Numbered from the stretch's first letter, positions 45,749 to 53,430 are shown. The stretch is DNA of 64,000 nt from Alistipes shahii WAL 8301 (GCF_025145845.1 NZ_CP102253.1:558001-622000), one strand, 5' to 3'. The notes: generated by a model not told the origin, from the letters alone. A program made the numbers and translations.

Positions 45749-45798
45749 CAAACAGCAAACCGATTGAATAAGCGGAACGCTGCCGAACATTAGCAACC
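45740..45798 (+). repeat. attC-like site 13 (variant type B)
   Basis: Left arm GACCGATAA pairs with TTATCGGTC before cassette 13; right arm TTAGCAACC belongs to cassette 14. Inner arms CAGCAAACCG/CGGAACGCTG as in site 6. Confidence 0.82.
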
Positions 45799-45806
45799 CC
45801 AAAAAG

Positions 45807-46427
45807 ATGAAAATGATTGGAGAAACTATAAGAACTGAATTTGAAGCATTGAAAAATGACTTTGAAACCATAAGGCAACAAATAGAAGACGATGTTGTCA
45901 GGACTGAGTTGTATAAGGGCGAGTTTTATGAACTTACTCCATATTCCTATCAGCGTAATGGTTGCAAACAAGGAAAACCTGTAAAGCGTCCTGATACAAT
46001 AAAAAGCACCAAAAATCTTTGTATCTACGGATTTAATAACCAAAATCAAATCGTAGAAGTTAAGGTTGGTTGTTCTATTGAAAATCAGTTTTATCACACT
46101 TTCCTGTATTATACAGACAATCTTGTGAAAAGTATTCTATACGATAATGGAAAACATTTGATGAATGTATGCCATTACTTTTTTGAGGGCGGAAAGCTGA
46201 AACGGTCACAGTTATGTGGTAGGTATGGTTGCCGTGAAGAGAATTATATCTATAAAGAAAATGCTTTGACACATATTGAAGTCAAACAATATGATATTGA
46301 GGGTAATAGTGGTAATGATTTAATTCATATATTCCAATATCAAGACGATGGGGCTTTAGAAAGTATTACCAAATCATTTCCAAATGGATATTCTGAAATA
46401 ATCTATAAAACGAAAAGAGGTTGCTAA
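45807..46427 (+). CDS. Cassette 14: unknown protein, paralogue of cassette 15
   Basis: The 206-residue protein shares a clear pattern with the next cassette: VVRTELYKGEFYELTPYSYQ, then RNGCKQGKP, KNLCIYGFNNQNQIVEVKVG, and a C-terminal series of short beta repeats (IYKENALTHIEVKQYDIEGN). The repeat style recalls RHS-like or WG-type immunity folds. The stop TAA lies in site 14. The start could also be the second ATG at 45813. Confidence 0.68.
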   Translation: MKMIGETIRTEFEALKNDFETIRQQIEDDVVRTELYKGEFYELTPYSYQRNGCKQGKPVKRPDTIKSTKNLCIYGFNNQNQIVEVKVGCSIENQFYHTFLYYTDNLVKSILYDNGKHLMNVCHYFFEGGKLKRSQLCGRYGCREENYIYKENALTHIEVKQYDIEGNSGNDLIHIFQYQDDGALESITKSFPNGYSEIIYKTKRGC

Positions 46428-46482
46428 CAAGCGGCTTAACTACCCCTGAAAGGTCGGTTAGCCACCAAACATTAATATTAAA
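46419..46482 (+). repeat. attC-like site 14
   Basis: Left arm GGTTGCTAA pairs with TTAGCAACC before cassette 14; right arm TTAATATTAAA belongs to cassette 15. Inner stem GGCT[T]AAC/GTTAGCC. Confidence 0.85.
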
Positions 46483-46492
46483 AGGAAACACT

Positions 46493-47098
46493 ATGATACC
46501 TGATAAATTGAAAGATGATTTTAATTCATTGAGAAATATGTTTGATGAATTGAAAAGAGAAATTGATAAGAATGTTGTAAGGGAAGAGAATTACAAAGGT
46601 GAGTTCTACGAAATATCCCCTTATTCTTATCAAAGAAACAGGTTTAAGCAAGGGAAAATAGTTGGAAATGTAACTTCTCTCAAAACAACTAATAACCTAT
46701 TTACTTATTATTTCGATGTAAAAAATCAAATTATAGAAATCCGAGAGGGCTTGGAACTTAAAAATCAATTCTATTACACCTTTTTCATTTATGAAAAGGA
46801 ACTCATGAAAACTATTGCATATGATAATAGCAAACGTATTGTGAATGTCCGATATTATCTATATGGAAGTAATGGTAAAATAGAGAAAATGTATTCAAAG
46901 GGTTCTCGTGGAAGTAGAGAAGAAACATATTTTTATGAAAATGACCGCCTACAAAAAATAGTTATAAGACAATTTGATAGAAATGATATTGAACAGGATA
47001 CGTTACAACATTCATTTGATTATAAGTCTAATGGAGAATTAAAATCTATTATTCTTTCGACAGAATTATATTCTGAAACAATCTATCAGGAAACATAA
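46493..47098 (+). CDS. Cassette 15: unknown protein, paralogue of cassette 14
   Basis: The 201-residue protein aligns with cassette 14 along its length (VVREENYKGEFYEISPYSYQ, RNRFKQGKI, NNLFTYYFDVKNQIIEIREG, YFYENDRLQKIVIRQFDRND). It is diverged by far more than a recent duplication. The frame is open through site 14, but the first ATG after the site is the likely start. Adjacent diverged paralogues suggest protection against variants of one toxin. Confidence 0.68.
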   Translation: MIPDKLKDDFNSLRNMFDELKREIDKNVVREENYKGEFYEISPYSYQRNRFKQGKIVGNVTSLKTTNNLFTYYFDVKNQIIEIREGLELKNQFYYTFFIYEKELMKTIAYDNSKRIVNVRYYLYGSNGKIEKMYSKGSRGSREETYFYENDRLQKIVIRQFDRNDIEQDTLQHSFDYKSNGELKSIILSTELYSETIYQET

Positions 47099-47099
47099 A

Positions 47100-47159
47100 T
47101 TTAATATTAACAAGCCGGGATAACGGACTAACGCCGTTCCCCGTCAAACCATTATCAAT
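47100..47159 (+). repeat. attC-like site 15
   Basis: Left arm TTTAATATTAA pairs over 11 bases with TTAATATTAAA before cassette 15; right arm TTATCAAT belongs to cassette 16. Inner stem CGGG..AACGG/CCGTT.CCCG with a small internal loop. Confidence 0.85.
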
Positions 47160-47173
47160 TACAGTACGACAAT

Positions 47174-47719
47174 ATGAACTTTTACTTAATAGGTAGTTTA
47201 GAAGGATTTAACGATTTACGTTTTCCAAATGTGGAAGATTGGCAAAATTGTATGGGACATGCTGAAGGTTTACTAAAGCAGTGGAATCCTCCTGAGATGG
47301 AATATATATGGAAAAAAAGTAATAGACATAAACATTTTGATTTATCACAATTTTGTAATCCTCTATTAACTATTAGCGACAAAGCATTAAGTATTTTAGA
47401 AAATATTCTTATCAAAAATGGAGAAATTCTTGATATAAAGTCGCCAAAAGGTTTTTATTTTTTTCATTGTACCAATATAATAGATGCTTTGATTGAAAAA
47501 GAATCAGATATAGTGTGGTTAGATAAAGAAAGAGGATGGGTGGGTTGTATAAATAAATTTGTGTTGGATAAAAATAAAATCCAAGAGCAAACTATTTTCA
47601 GACTTCCGAATGTAAATTGTCGCTATACTTTTTATGGGGAGGAATTTAAGAACCTTGTATTGAAACATCATCTTCAAGGAATACATTTTGATAGATACGA
47701 AACTATTATTATAAAATGA
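47174..47719 (+). CDS. Cassette 16: Imm11-like (DUF1629) protein
   Basis: The 181-residue protein shows RFPNVEDWQNCMGHAEGLLK, WNPPEMEYIWKKSNRHKHFD, a middle segment ISDKALSILENILIKNGEIL, then GFYFFHCTNIIDAL. This order (short WNPP-type segment, a helix resembling the SERL helix, G-x-Y/F plus a short strand) fits Imm11/DUF1629 immunity proteins. No signal peptide is seen. Confidence 0.65.
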   Translation: MNFYLIGSLEGFNDLRFPNVEDWQNCMGHAEGLLKQWNPPEMEYIWKKSNRHKHFDLSQFCNPLLTISDKALSILENILIKNGEILDIKSPKGFYFFHCTNIIDALIEKESDIVWLDKERGWVGCINKFVLDKNKIQEQTIFRLPNVNCRYTFYGEEFKNLVLKHHLQGIHFDRYETIIIK

Positions 47720-47748
47720 ATGATTGTTTTAAAGTTTGTAGTTAAAGT

Positions 47749-47808
47749 ATTGATAACACGCACATCAATCACTTAAACAGTGATTATCTGCATCCTATTA
47801 AACATTAG
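47749..47808 (+). repeat. attC-like site 16, last recognisable site
   Basis: Left arm ATTGATAA pairs with TTATCAAT before cassette 16. Inner stem AT[C]AATCACT/AGTGATTAT. The right arm TTAGAAA has no partner after the next gene, so the array seems to end or be broken here. Confidence 0.8.
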
Positions 47809-47811
47809 AAA

Positions 47812-48402
47812 ATGAGAACACCAATCATAATCCTGTTATTTGTAATCCTGCTTGCCGCAAGCTGCGGAGAGCCTCCCATGCCGCCGTCGGACGAGGAAAT
47901 GATACGCCATTTCACCACGCACGAGGTGGCGTTCCGTAAGGTGTACGAAATCATGGCAGAGAGTTCAGAAGGTAGTTTTCACTACCCGCCGCTTTCTCCG
48001 GAAGAGGTCATTATACTTGATTCAACAGAACAAAGCGATACATTCCATGAAACGAATGACGAACAAGACATTCCGGTATATGGACTGTTGAAGCCGGAGC
48101 GAATCCTACTCGACTCCTTGTTATCAGAGATTGGATGCGGTTTTATCCTTGTTGATCGCAGGGAATGGGGAACGGCAGATTCGGTATATGTGAGCCTTGT
48201 TATGCCGTACTACTCCCACGGCATCGTGGATGCGGGAACGTCCAAGAGTTTCGTTTACGATCCCGGATTGAGAAGCCGTCGGAATATCCGTATCACCGAA
48301 TATGGCGACCTGAACGAGATCTACCGCAGGACGTACAACGACACCACGCTTTACAAACCCATCAAGGGAAACTGGTACATCGAGTTAGACCATTCGATAT
48401 AA
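47812..48402 (+). CDS. Lipoprotein after the cassette array
   Basis: The 196-residue protein has signal MRTPIIILLFVILLAASC with lipobox LAASC, a Pro-rich stretch (GEPPMPPSDEEMIRHFTTHE) and an otherwise unrecognised body. Its GC content is higher than in the cassettes. It sits directly behind the last attC-like site but no matching arm follows it. A periplasmic-face immunity lipoprotein is possible; there is no direct evidence. Confidence 0.72.
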   Translation: MRTPIIILLFVILLAASCGEPPMPPSDEEMIRHFTTHEVAFRKVYEIMAESSEGSFHYPPLSPEEVIILDSTEQSDTFHETNDEQDIPVYGLLKPERILLDSLLSEIGCGFILVDRREWGTADSVYVSLVMPYYSHGIVDAGTSKSFVYDPGLRSRRNIRITEYGDLNEIYRRTYNDTTLYKPIKGNWYIELDHSI

Positions 48403-48430
48403 CGGCCCGGAGTTCGTATCAAAGCTTGTT

Positions 48431-48817
48431 TCACTTTTTGTCAAGAAGATACATCATAAAGCAGATAATGGCTATCGCAAGGAAAAATAACAGAACCGCA
48501 AGGAGTTCGTTAAACCTGCACTTGGCATAGTGAGACATCACTGCTTTGCCTCGCCATTTGTAAATCCTGCTGACGAGCGACATAACGGCAAATGTGACAA
48601 TGCTAAAAACGACACATGGCAACAATGCCGACACACCTGGAAAAAGCCGGATAGTAACAGTCATCATAGGGAATATCAAAAGAGCGAAGATATAAATCGA
48701 GAGCATCATTTCGCCATCGACCCTGCCTGTTCGTCTTGCTTGTTCCAATTTCTCCCCCATCCACCAGAGGTAGTCCCAGAGATAGAACCGTTGCTTATTC
48801 TCCTGCCGTTTCATCAT
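48431..48817 (-). CDS. Small membrane protein of a three-gene unit
   Basis: The 128-residue protein starts MMKRQENKQRFYLWDYLWWM and has three hydrophobic segments (SIYIFALLIFPMMTVTI, LLPCVVFSIVTFAVMSL, LLAVLLFFLAIAIICFMMYL). Its start overlaps the upstream gene (ATGA). The two upstream neighbours are also small membrane proteins. No family is recognised. Confidence 0.7.
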   Translation of the reverse strand: MMKRQENKQRFYLWDYLWWMGEKLEQARRTGRVDGEMMLSIYIFALLIFPMMTVTIRLFPGVSALLPCVVFSIVTFAVMSLVSRIYKWRGKAVMSHYAKCRFNELLAVLLFFLAIAIICFMMYLLDKK

Positions 48818-49209
48818 GCCCAATGTATAAATCCGAGGTGGAACATCAGCGCTACATTTGCCACGATCAGGGCGATAGCGATAAGAACTATTTTGGCGAG
48901 CTTCCTGCCGGGATGTTTCATCTTCCCGTAATGTTCACGGAGCGCTTCACGCCGTCCGGCTGTATAGCGTAGCTTGCAGAATAAATCGGGAAGAAAGCAG
49001 AGAGGAATCACTATGGCCAAACCAATCATCCAGCCGAAAAGGCGCAATATCGGCGGAACCCCAAGCGGTATGAGTAGGACGAAGAGCCAGCACCAAAACA
49101 GTAGCATACGTCCGTTGAGATTGGTACGCTCCCTTTCGTGCCATATCTCGGCTACATACCACATATAGTCGATGAAGCAGATCCGGTATTTGCGATTGTC
49201 CTTTTCCAT
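48814..49209 (-). CDS. Small membrane protein of a three-gene unit
   Basis: The 131-residue protein (MEKDNRKYRICFIDYMWYVA start) has three hydrophobic segments and a basic loop. Its N-terminal W.YVAEIWHERERTNLNGRML resembles the WWMGEKLEQARRTGRVDGEMML segment of its downstream neighbour, pointing to duplication and divergence. The start ATG at 49209 lies four bases after the upstream gene. Confidence 0.7.
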   Translation of the reverse strand: MEKDNRKYRICFIDYMWYVAEIWHERERTNLNGRMLLFWCWLFVLLIPLGVPPILRLFGWMIGLAIVIPLCFLPDLFCKLRYTAGRREALREHYGKMKHPGRKLAKIVLIAIALIVANVALMFHLGFIHWA

Positions 49210-49213
49210 ACCG

Positions 49214-49495
49214 TTATCTCCATACAAAGAAACCAACCAATATAAGTATAATCAGAACGCTGACCAACACAATCTGAACCCTGCGGCGTGTTTCAGGCTT
49301 GCAATCGTCAAATAACCACAGTTTGCTGTTAAACTGCCAATGACACGCCCATTTCCAACGGAACAGCAACCCTGCAAGCCATAGGGCAAGCAACCCGACA
49401 CCAAACAGCAACCCGTATTTCGGGTGAGCCTGCAACCACTCGAAAAACGCTTCCGCCTTGCTGTTCATTGCTTCGTATATATCGGTAACTGTCAT
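49214..49495 (-). CDS. Two-helix membrane protein, Imm17-like
   Basis: The 93-residue protein has two membrane helices: YGLLFGVGLLALWLAGLLF and IVLVSVLIILILVGFF. The first is followed by RWKWACHW, recalling Imm17 immunity proteins (helix then WKWA). That makes the unit a possible second immunity locus on the opposite strand. The ATG at 49495 opens a typical N-terminus (MTVTDIYEAMNSKAEAFFEW). Confidence 0.62.
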   Translation of the reverse strand: MTVTDIYEAMNSKAEAFFEWLQAHPKYGLLFGVGLLALWLAGLLFRWKWACHWQFNSKLWLFDDCKPETRRRVQIVLVSVLIILILVGFFVWR

Positions 49496-49602
49496 ACTTA
49501 TAATTAAAAGGATTCCGAACACAAAAATAATGTTTTCTGTTCACATAATCACTACTTTATGCTCCAAAACACCGGCTGTGCGGTTATAAAACCAAGAAAC
49601 AG

Positions 49603-49625
49603 CCCCCGTTAAGGTAACGGAGGGT
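49603..49625. terminator. Hairpin between convergent or tandem minus-strand units
   Basis: CCCCGTTA and TAACGGAGGG form a stem downstream of the coupling-protein gene on the minus strand; T content after it is moderate, so the call is weak. The rest of 49496-49649 holds nothing recognised. Confidence 0.4.
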
Positions 49626-49649
49626 GTTTGCGGGGGTGTTTGTGTTCAT

Positions 49650-51659
49650 TTAGTTCTGTTCCGGCAGGAGCTTGCAAAGCACCGGGTCGTTCTTGATACG
49701 TTCCAGTTCCTCGGCGACGATGCGGCCGGCCTCTGCCTTGATACGTTCGTAGTTTTCCTGCACGACCTGTTTCATGTGATCCGTCCCGTTCTCGTCCGTG
49801 AAATCGGTAATTTGTGGTATCTTCTTGTACCGGGCCGTTTCCGCTTTCACTTTTTCGTTGTCCACGACAATCTCGCAGTGGAAAATCTTCTGCTCGATAC
49901 GTTCGTCGAAATTGTCCGCCACAGCCCCGACGAACATTCCCTGCGTGAGCGTCGAGATCTTCGAGGCCGGGATCAGGCTGTCCAGCTGCGTGGATATGGA
50001 TGTCGATTTGTCGCTGCGGCTCAACGTCATGCTCTGCCGCTTCTGCAATACCTTACCGAACCGTTCCGAGAGTGTCTTGGCCGTTTCACCTACGACCTGC
50101 CCGGAGAAGATGTTGCCCACCGTGTTCATCACGACGGCGGCCTCCTTGTCCCCGTAGTCCCTCTTCAACTGTGAAAAATCCTGGAAGCACAGCAGCACGG
50201 CGACCTTGTTGCTTCTGGCCGTGGCGATCAGGTTGTCGAGTCCCTTGAAGTAGATTGTCGGCAGCTCGTCGATGATGATGCCCGATTTGAGCTGGCCTTT
50301 CTTATTTATGAGCTTGACAATCCGGGAATTATACAATCCCAAAGCCGCTCCGTAAATGTTTTGCCTGTCGGGATTGTTCCCCACGCAGAGTATCTTGGGA
50401 TCGTTCGGGTTATTGATGTCGAGCGTGAAGTCATCGCCCGACATGACCCAATATAGCTGGGGCGAAATCATGCGGGAAAGCGGAATTTTGGCCGATGCTA
50501 TCTGGCCCTGGAGCTGGTCTTGAGCGCCTCCGAGCCAGGCATCCATAAAGGGGCTGAGGTAGTTTTCGAGTTCCGGGTAGGATGTCAGAATCGGGAAAAT
50601 ATCCTCGTACCGCTTGTTCAGGAACTCGATGGCGTGCGGGAAGGTACAATACCGCCCGTTGTCGTAGATGCGCAGGAACCAGATCACGGCCGCGAAAAGG
50701 ATAATGGGGCTTTCCACAAAAAAATCGCCCTGCTTCTGCACCCAGCTTCGGTTCAGGTTGAGCATGATGGTATAGGCGCTCTCGTAGGCGTCCGAAATAT
50801 CGGTCATGAAGTCCGGGTGAATGGGGTTACAGCGGTGCGAGCGGCGCGGGTCGTCGAAATTTATGACGTAGAAAGTCGGGATTTTCTTGTAACCTTTCTG
50901 GTGATTCAGCAGGTGGTTGTAAGCGATTTCCGAAAGATCGGGAAACTTGTAGTCATAGATGTATTGGGTATAGCCCTTTTCGATTTGCTGTTTAATAAAC
51001 TGGTTTACAACACAATAACTCTTCCCGCTGCCCGGGCTTCCCATGCAGATGCAAGCCCTTTGCGGGTTTACAACGTTGGCGAACCCGTTGTTCCACTGTT
51101 TGTTATAGTAAAATTTCGTCGGCAGATTTATGGAGTACTCGTTCTCGATCAGGCGTGTTTCCTGCTGGAATGATTCGTTCTCGTTATTGAAAGGGTCATC
51201 CATGAGATTGTTCTTCAGCAGGCGGGACATCCACACGCCGCCCATCAAGAGGCAGATATACCCGGCCGATAGGGTCAGTATGTAGAAAGCCGCGTTCGCC
51301 GCTGCCGTCAGCGGCAAGTCCAGCAGCCACCAGTTGAAGAAGAACAGCACGCCTCCCGTGGCCAGCGATGCCGTGATTTTCCGCCAGGTAATTTTCTCCT
51401 CTTTTACTCCTTTTGTCCCGAGGCATGAAAGGGCGAGGAACACTACGGCGAAAAGTTTCGTCCATAGTATATTCCGGAACAGCCCCGCGGTGCGGTCGAA
51501 GTTCAGCAGAATCCTATCGACCACGCCGATATTGATTCCCCATTCCCGTATCTGCCCGTAGCAGAACCAGTAGATGTTGATAACCACGAACAAGATACTC
51601 AATGCCCGCATGAAATCCATTGTTTTAGCAAGACCCCGAAGGTCGTCTTCCTGTTGCAT
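49650..51659 (-). CDS. mobC: Type IV coupling protein (MobC/TraG-like)
   Basis: A 669-residue VirD4-type ATPase with four N-terminal membrane segments (residues about 15-165), Walker A ICMGSPGSGKSYCVVN (about 205-218), Walker B-like SGIIIDELPTIYF (about 460) and the LLCFQDFSQLKRDYG sensor region. It links the relaxosome to the mating-pore complex at the inner membrane. It follows the relaxase gene after 37 bases, and the name follows CTnDOT usage. Confidence 0.92.
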   Translation of the reverse strand: MQQEDDLRGLAKTMDFMRALSILFVVINIYWFCYGQIREWGINIGVVDRILLNFDRTAGLFRNILWTKLFAVVFLALSCLGTKGVKEEKITWRKITASLATGGVLFFFNWWLLDLPLTAAANAAFYILTLSAGYICLLMGGVWMSRLLKNNLMDDPFNNENESFQQETRLIENEYSINLPTKFYYNKQWNNGFANVVNPQRACICMGSPGSGKSYCVVNQFIKQQIEKGYTQYIYDYKFPDLSEIAYNHLLNHQKGYKKIPTFYVINFDDPRRSHRCNPIHPDFMTDISDAYESAYTIMLNLNRSWVQKQGDFFVESPIILFAAVIWFLRIYDNGRYCTFPHAIEFLNKRYEDIFPILTSYPELENYLSPFMDAWLGGAQDQLQGQIASAKIPLSRMISPQLYWVMSGDDFTLDINNPNDPKILCVGNNPDRQNIYGAALGLYNSRIVKLINKKGQLKSGIIIDELPTIYFKGLDNLIATARSNKVAVLLCFQDFSQLKRDYGDKEAAVVMNTVGNIFSGQVVGETAKTLSERFGKVLQKRQSMTLSRSDKSTSISTQLDSLIPASKISTLTQGMFVGAVADNFDERIEQKIFHCEIVVDNEKVKAETARYKKIPQITDFTDENGTDHMKQVVQENYERIKAEAGRIVAEELERIKNDPVLCKLLPEQN

Positions 51660-51696
51660 AACCGTAAGATTTAATAAATGAATGATAATTGAGATG

Positions 51697-52842
51697 TTAT
51701 ACTTTCCTCCGTCGTGAGGTATTCCGCTTCCGTTGCCCGTCCCGTCCGGCAGGCGCTTGTTTCGGGGACAAGCCCCTCGTGTTTTCCCCGGGATTCCGTT
51801 TTCCGCCGAAGCGCAGCTCGAAGGCGTTGGCCGAGTATGCCTTTCCCAGCCGTGATCCGTTCACGACCGTCCGTGTTTCGTGGTCAATGAACGTCACACC
51901 CACGATGCGGCCGTTTTCGTTGCGTCGTATGTAGAGATCCACCCGGGCTCCCCGCAGGCGTTCGCGCAGTTCTTCCTCCGTGGGTTCTCCCCGAAGCGCT
52001 TTATCGACCCGGCCACGGATTTGCCTCCTCGTGTCGTCCTTCCCGAACCGTTCGGCGCTACGCTCCATGTGCCGTTCCAGCCCGTCATACCCGACCTCTT
52101 TACCGAACAGTGAGGATTTGAGCGGCGCGGCCACTGCCTTGTCCCCGTTCTCGTCCAGCAGCGTGTAGAGCAATCCCCGGTAGGGGGTTCCGTTCCGCTC
52201 TCCCCGGACTTCCTCTATACCTATATTATATAAGGACAGCAATGCCCGGAACTCGCCGAGGGTCTGGAAGCGGTATGTCGCCACGGCCGGTTTTATTACC
52301 GCTGCCACCTGGCGTTTCAGGTCGCCCCGCGTGTAATCGGCGGGGACGATCCCTTGCCCTTTCTCCCGCCTTCTCCCTTTGGCGGGATGCAGTCCGTACT
52401 CCCGTTCCAGTTCCTCGGTAACGGCCACGCTGCGTTCGTTGCGCCTGCTGTCGTTTATCTTGCGCCCGTCCTGGGCCACCTGCACCGACACGATATGGAT
52501 ATGCTCCCGTCCGATGTCGGTATGCTTGAATACGATATAAGGTTGTCCTCCCCAGCCCATGCGCTCCATGTAGGCCCCGGCTATCTCCGCGAGCTGCCCG
52601 TCGTCAAGGCGGTCTTCGGGAGCCGGGTTGAGCGATACGTGCACGACGGGTTTTTCCGTCCGGTAGTGCGAGGGCATCCAGCGCAGGAGGTCTTCTGCCG
52701 TCGCGGCCACGTTGAAGCGCCCATCCGCCGGCTCCCTCACTATGTGGGTCAGCAGTACTTTCCCGTCGCCCCGATCGACTTTCTCCTGGTTGTACGCCAG
52801 CGCGCCGTACACGTCTTTTCCGGTGGTGATATTGGCTACCAT
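51697..52842 (-). CDS. mobB: Conjugative relaxase (MobB-type)
   Basis: The 381-residue relaxase has the histidine triad FKHTDIGREHIHIVSVQ (about residues 104-120), the upstream motif HVSLNPAPEDRLDDGQ and an N-terminal YNQEKVDRGDGKVLL with a candidate catalytic Tyr near residue 17. It nicks oriT and pilots the strand. The C-terminal third is rich in basic residues. Its start overlaps the mobA stop region by seven bases. Confidence 0.92.
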   Translation of the reverse strand: MVANITTGKDVYGALAYNQEKVDRGDGKVLLTHIVREPADGRFNVAATAEDLLRWMPSHYRTEKPVVHVSLNPAPEDRLDDGQLAEIAGAYMERMGWGGQPYIVFKHTDIGREHIHIVSVQVAQDGRKINDSRRNERSVAVTEELEREYGLHPAKGRRREKGQGIVPADYTRGDLKRQVAAVIKPAVATYRFQTLGEFRALLSLYNIGIEEVRGERNGTPYRGLLYTLLDENGDKAVAAPLKSSLFGKEVGYDGLERHMERSAERFGKDDTRRQIRGRVDKALRGEPTEEELRERLRGARVDLYIRRNENGRIVGVTFIDHETRTVVNGSRLGKAYSANAFELRFGGKRNPGENTRGLSPKQAPAGRDGQRKRNTSRRRKV

Positions 52843-53258
52843 CGCTGTTTGAACTCTTCGGAGAGCGACACGACCTGCTGCCCGACGGCCGCCAGTTCAC
52901 GTGTCGCTCTCTCCAGTTTATAGAGCAGCGCGAGTGTTTTCTTCTCGGAAAAATGCGCGTGCAGCTCCTTCACCACCTGGTTGTAATTCGTTCCCACGGC
53001 ACGGAATTGGGCGTGGAAAGCGGTCAGCTTCGCCACGTATTCGAGCGTTCCCCGGTCGGTCTTTACCACCCGGAACGCCTCGTTGAACACTCTCGCTTTG
53101 ATAAAAGCGGCTTTGGACAATAGCCCGGACTGCTCGTAAAGGTCGAGGAAACGGGCATGTTCCACGGCTGAAAAGTTTACCGAAAAGCGGTAAACGGCCG
53201 GGTCGTTTTTCGCGGGTCGTCCCCCTTTGCCCCCTCGGGGCTTTCTGTTCTTTTCCAT
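52836..53258 (-). CDS. mobA: Relaxosome accessory protein, ribbon-helix-helix type (MobA in CTnDOT naming)
   Basis: The 140-residue protein has a basic N-terminus (NRKPRGGKGGRPAKNDP), an RHH-like segment (VYRFSVNFSAVEHARFLDLY) and a helical C-terminus typical of MobC-type (PF05713-like) nicking accessory proteins (VGTNYNQVVKELHAHFSEKK). It would bind near oriT, which probably lies just upstream in the 700-base gap. Confidence 0.85.
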   Translation of the reverse strand: MEKNRKPRGGKGGRPAKNDPAVYRFSVNFSAVEHARFLDLYEQSGLLSKAAFIKARVFNEAFRVVKTDRGTLEYVAKLTAFHAQFRAVGTNYNQVVKELHAHFSEKKTLALLYKLERATRELAAVGQQVVSLSEEFKQRW

Positions 53259-53378
53259 CGCATCGAAATTTTAAGGAGAGGCCAGAGCCCCACCGGTTCC
53301 TGAAAATTCCGATCCCTTCGCGGCCTGCCGCCCTTCTGAAAAGCACCGACTCCGGAGGTGCTTTCTCCCCCTTGCGGG

Positions 53379-53430
53379 CAAGCTGTTTTCTGCTGCAAAA
53401 CGAGAATCGTGCAGCAGAAAACACAGCTTG
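53379..53430. repeat. 19-21-bp inverted repeat near mobA
   Basis: The arms CAAGCTGTTTTCTGCTGCA and its near-perfect complement (two extra bases) enclose a 12-base loop. There is no T-run, so a protein-binding or ssDNA-folding role is more likely than termination. Confidence 0.8.

Larger units (their letters stand above)
36820..47810 (+). mobile_element. Recombinase-associated immunity gene-cassette array (rAID-like, integron-like)
   Basis: One tyrosine recombinase gene is followed by 16 short genes on the same strand, each bounded by an attC-like site. GC content drops well below that of the surrounding ICE. The predicted cassette unit runs from TTA in one site to ACA in the next. Variable arms flanking each gene are reverse complements in all 16 cases. 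Several products resemble known toxin-immunity families. The layout fits the rAID clusters reported in Bacteroidales. Confidence 0.85.

Noticed and set aside
38421..47808. CRISPR array
   Set aside because: The repeats are spaced by whole genes of 240-890 bases, vary in sequence with compensation, and no cas gene is present.
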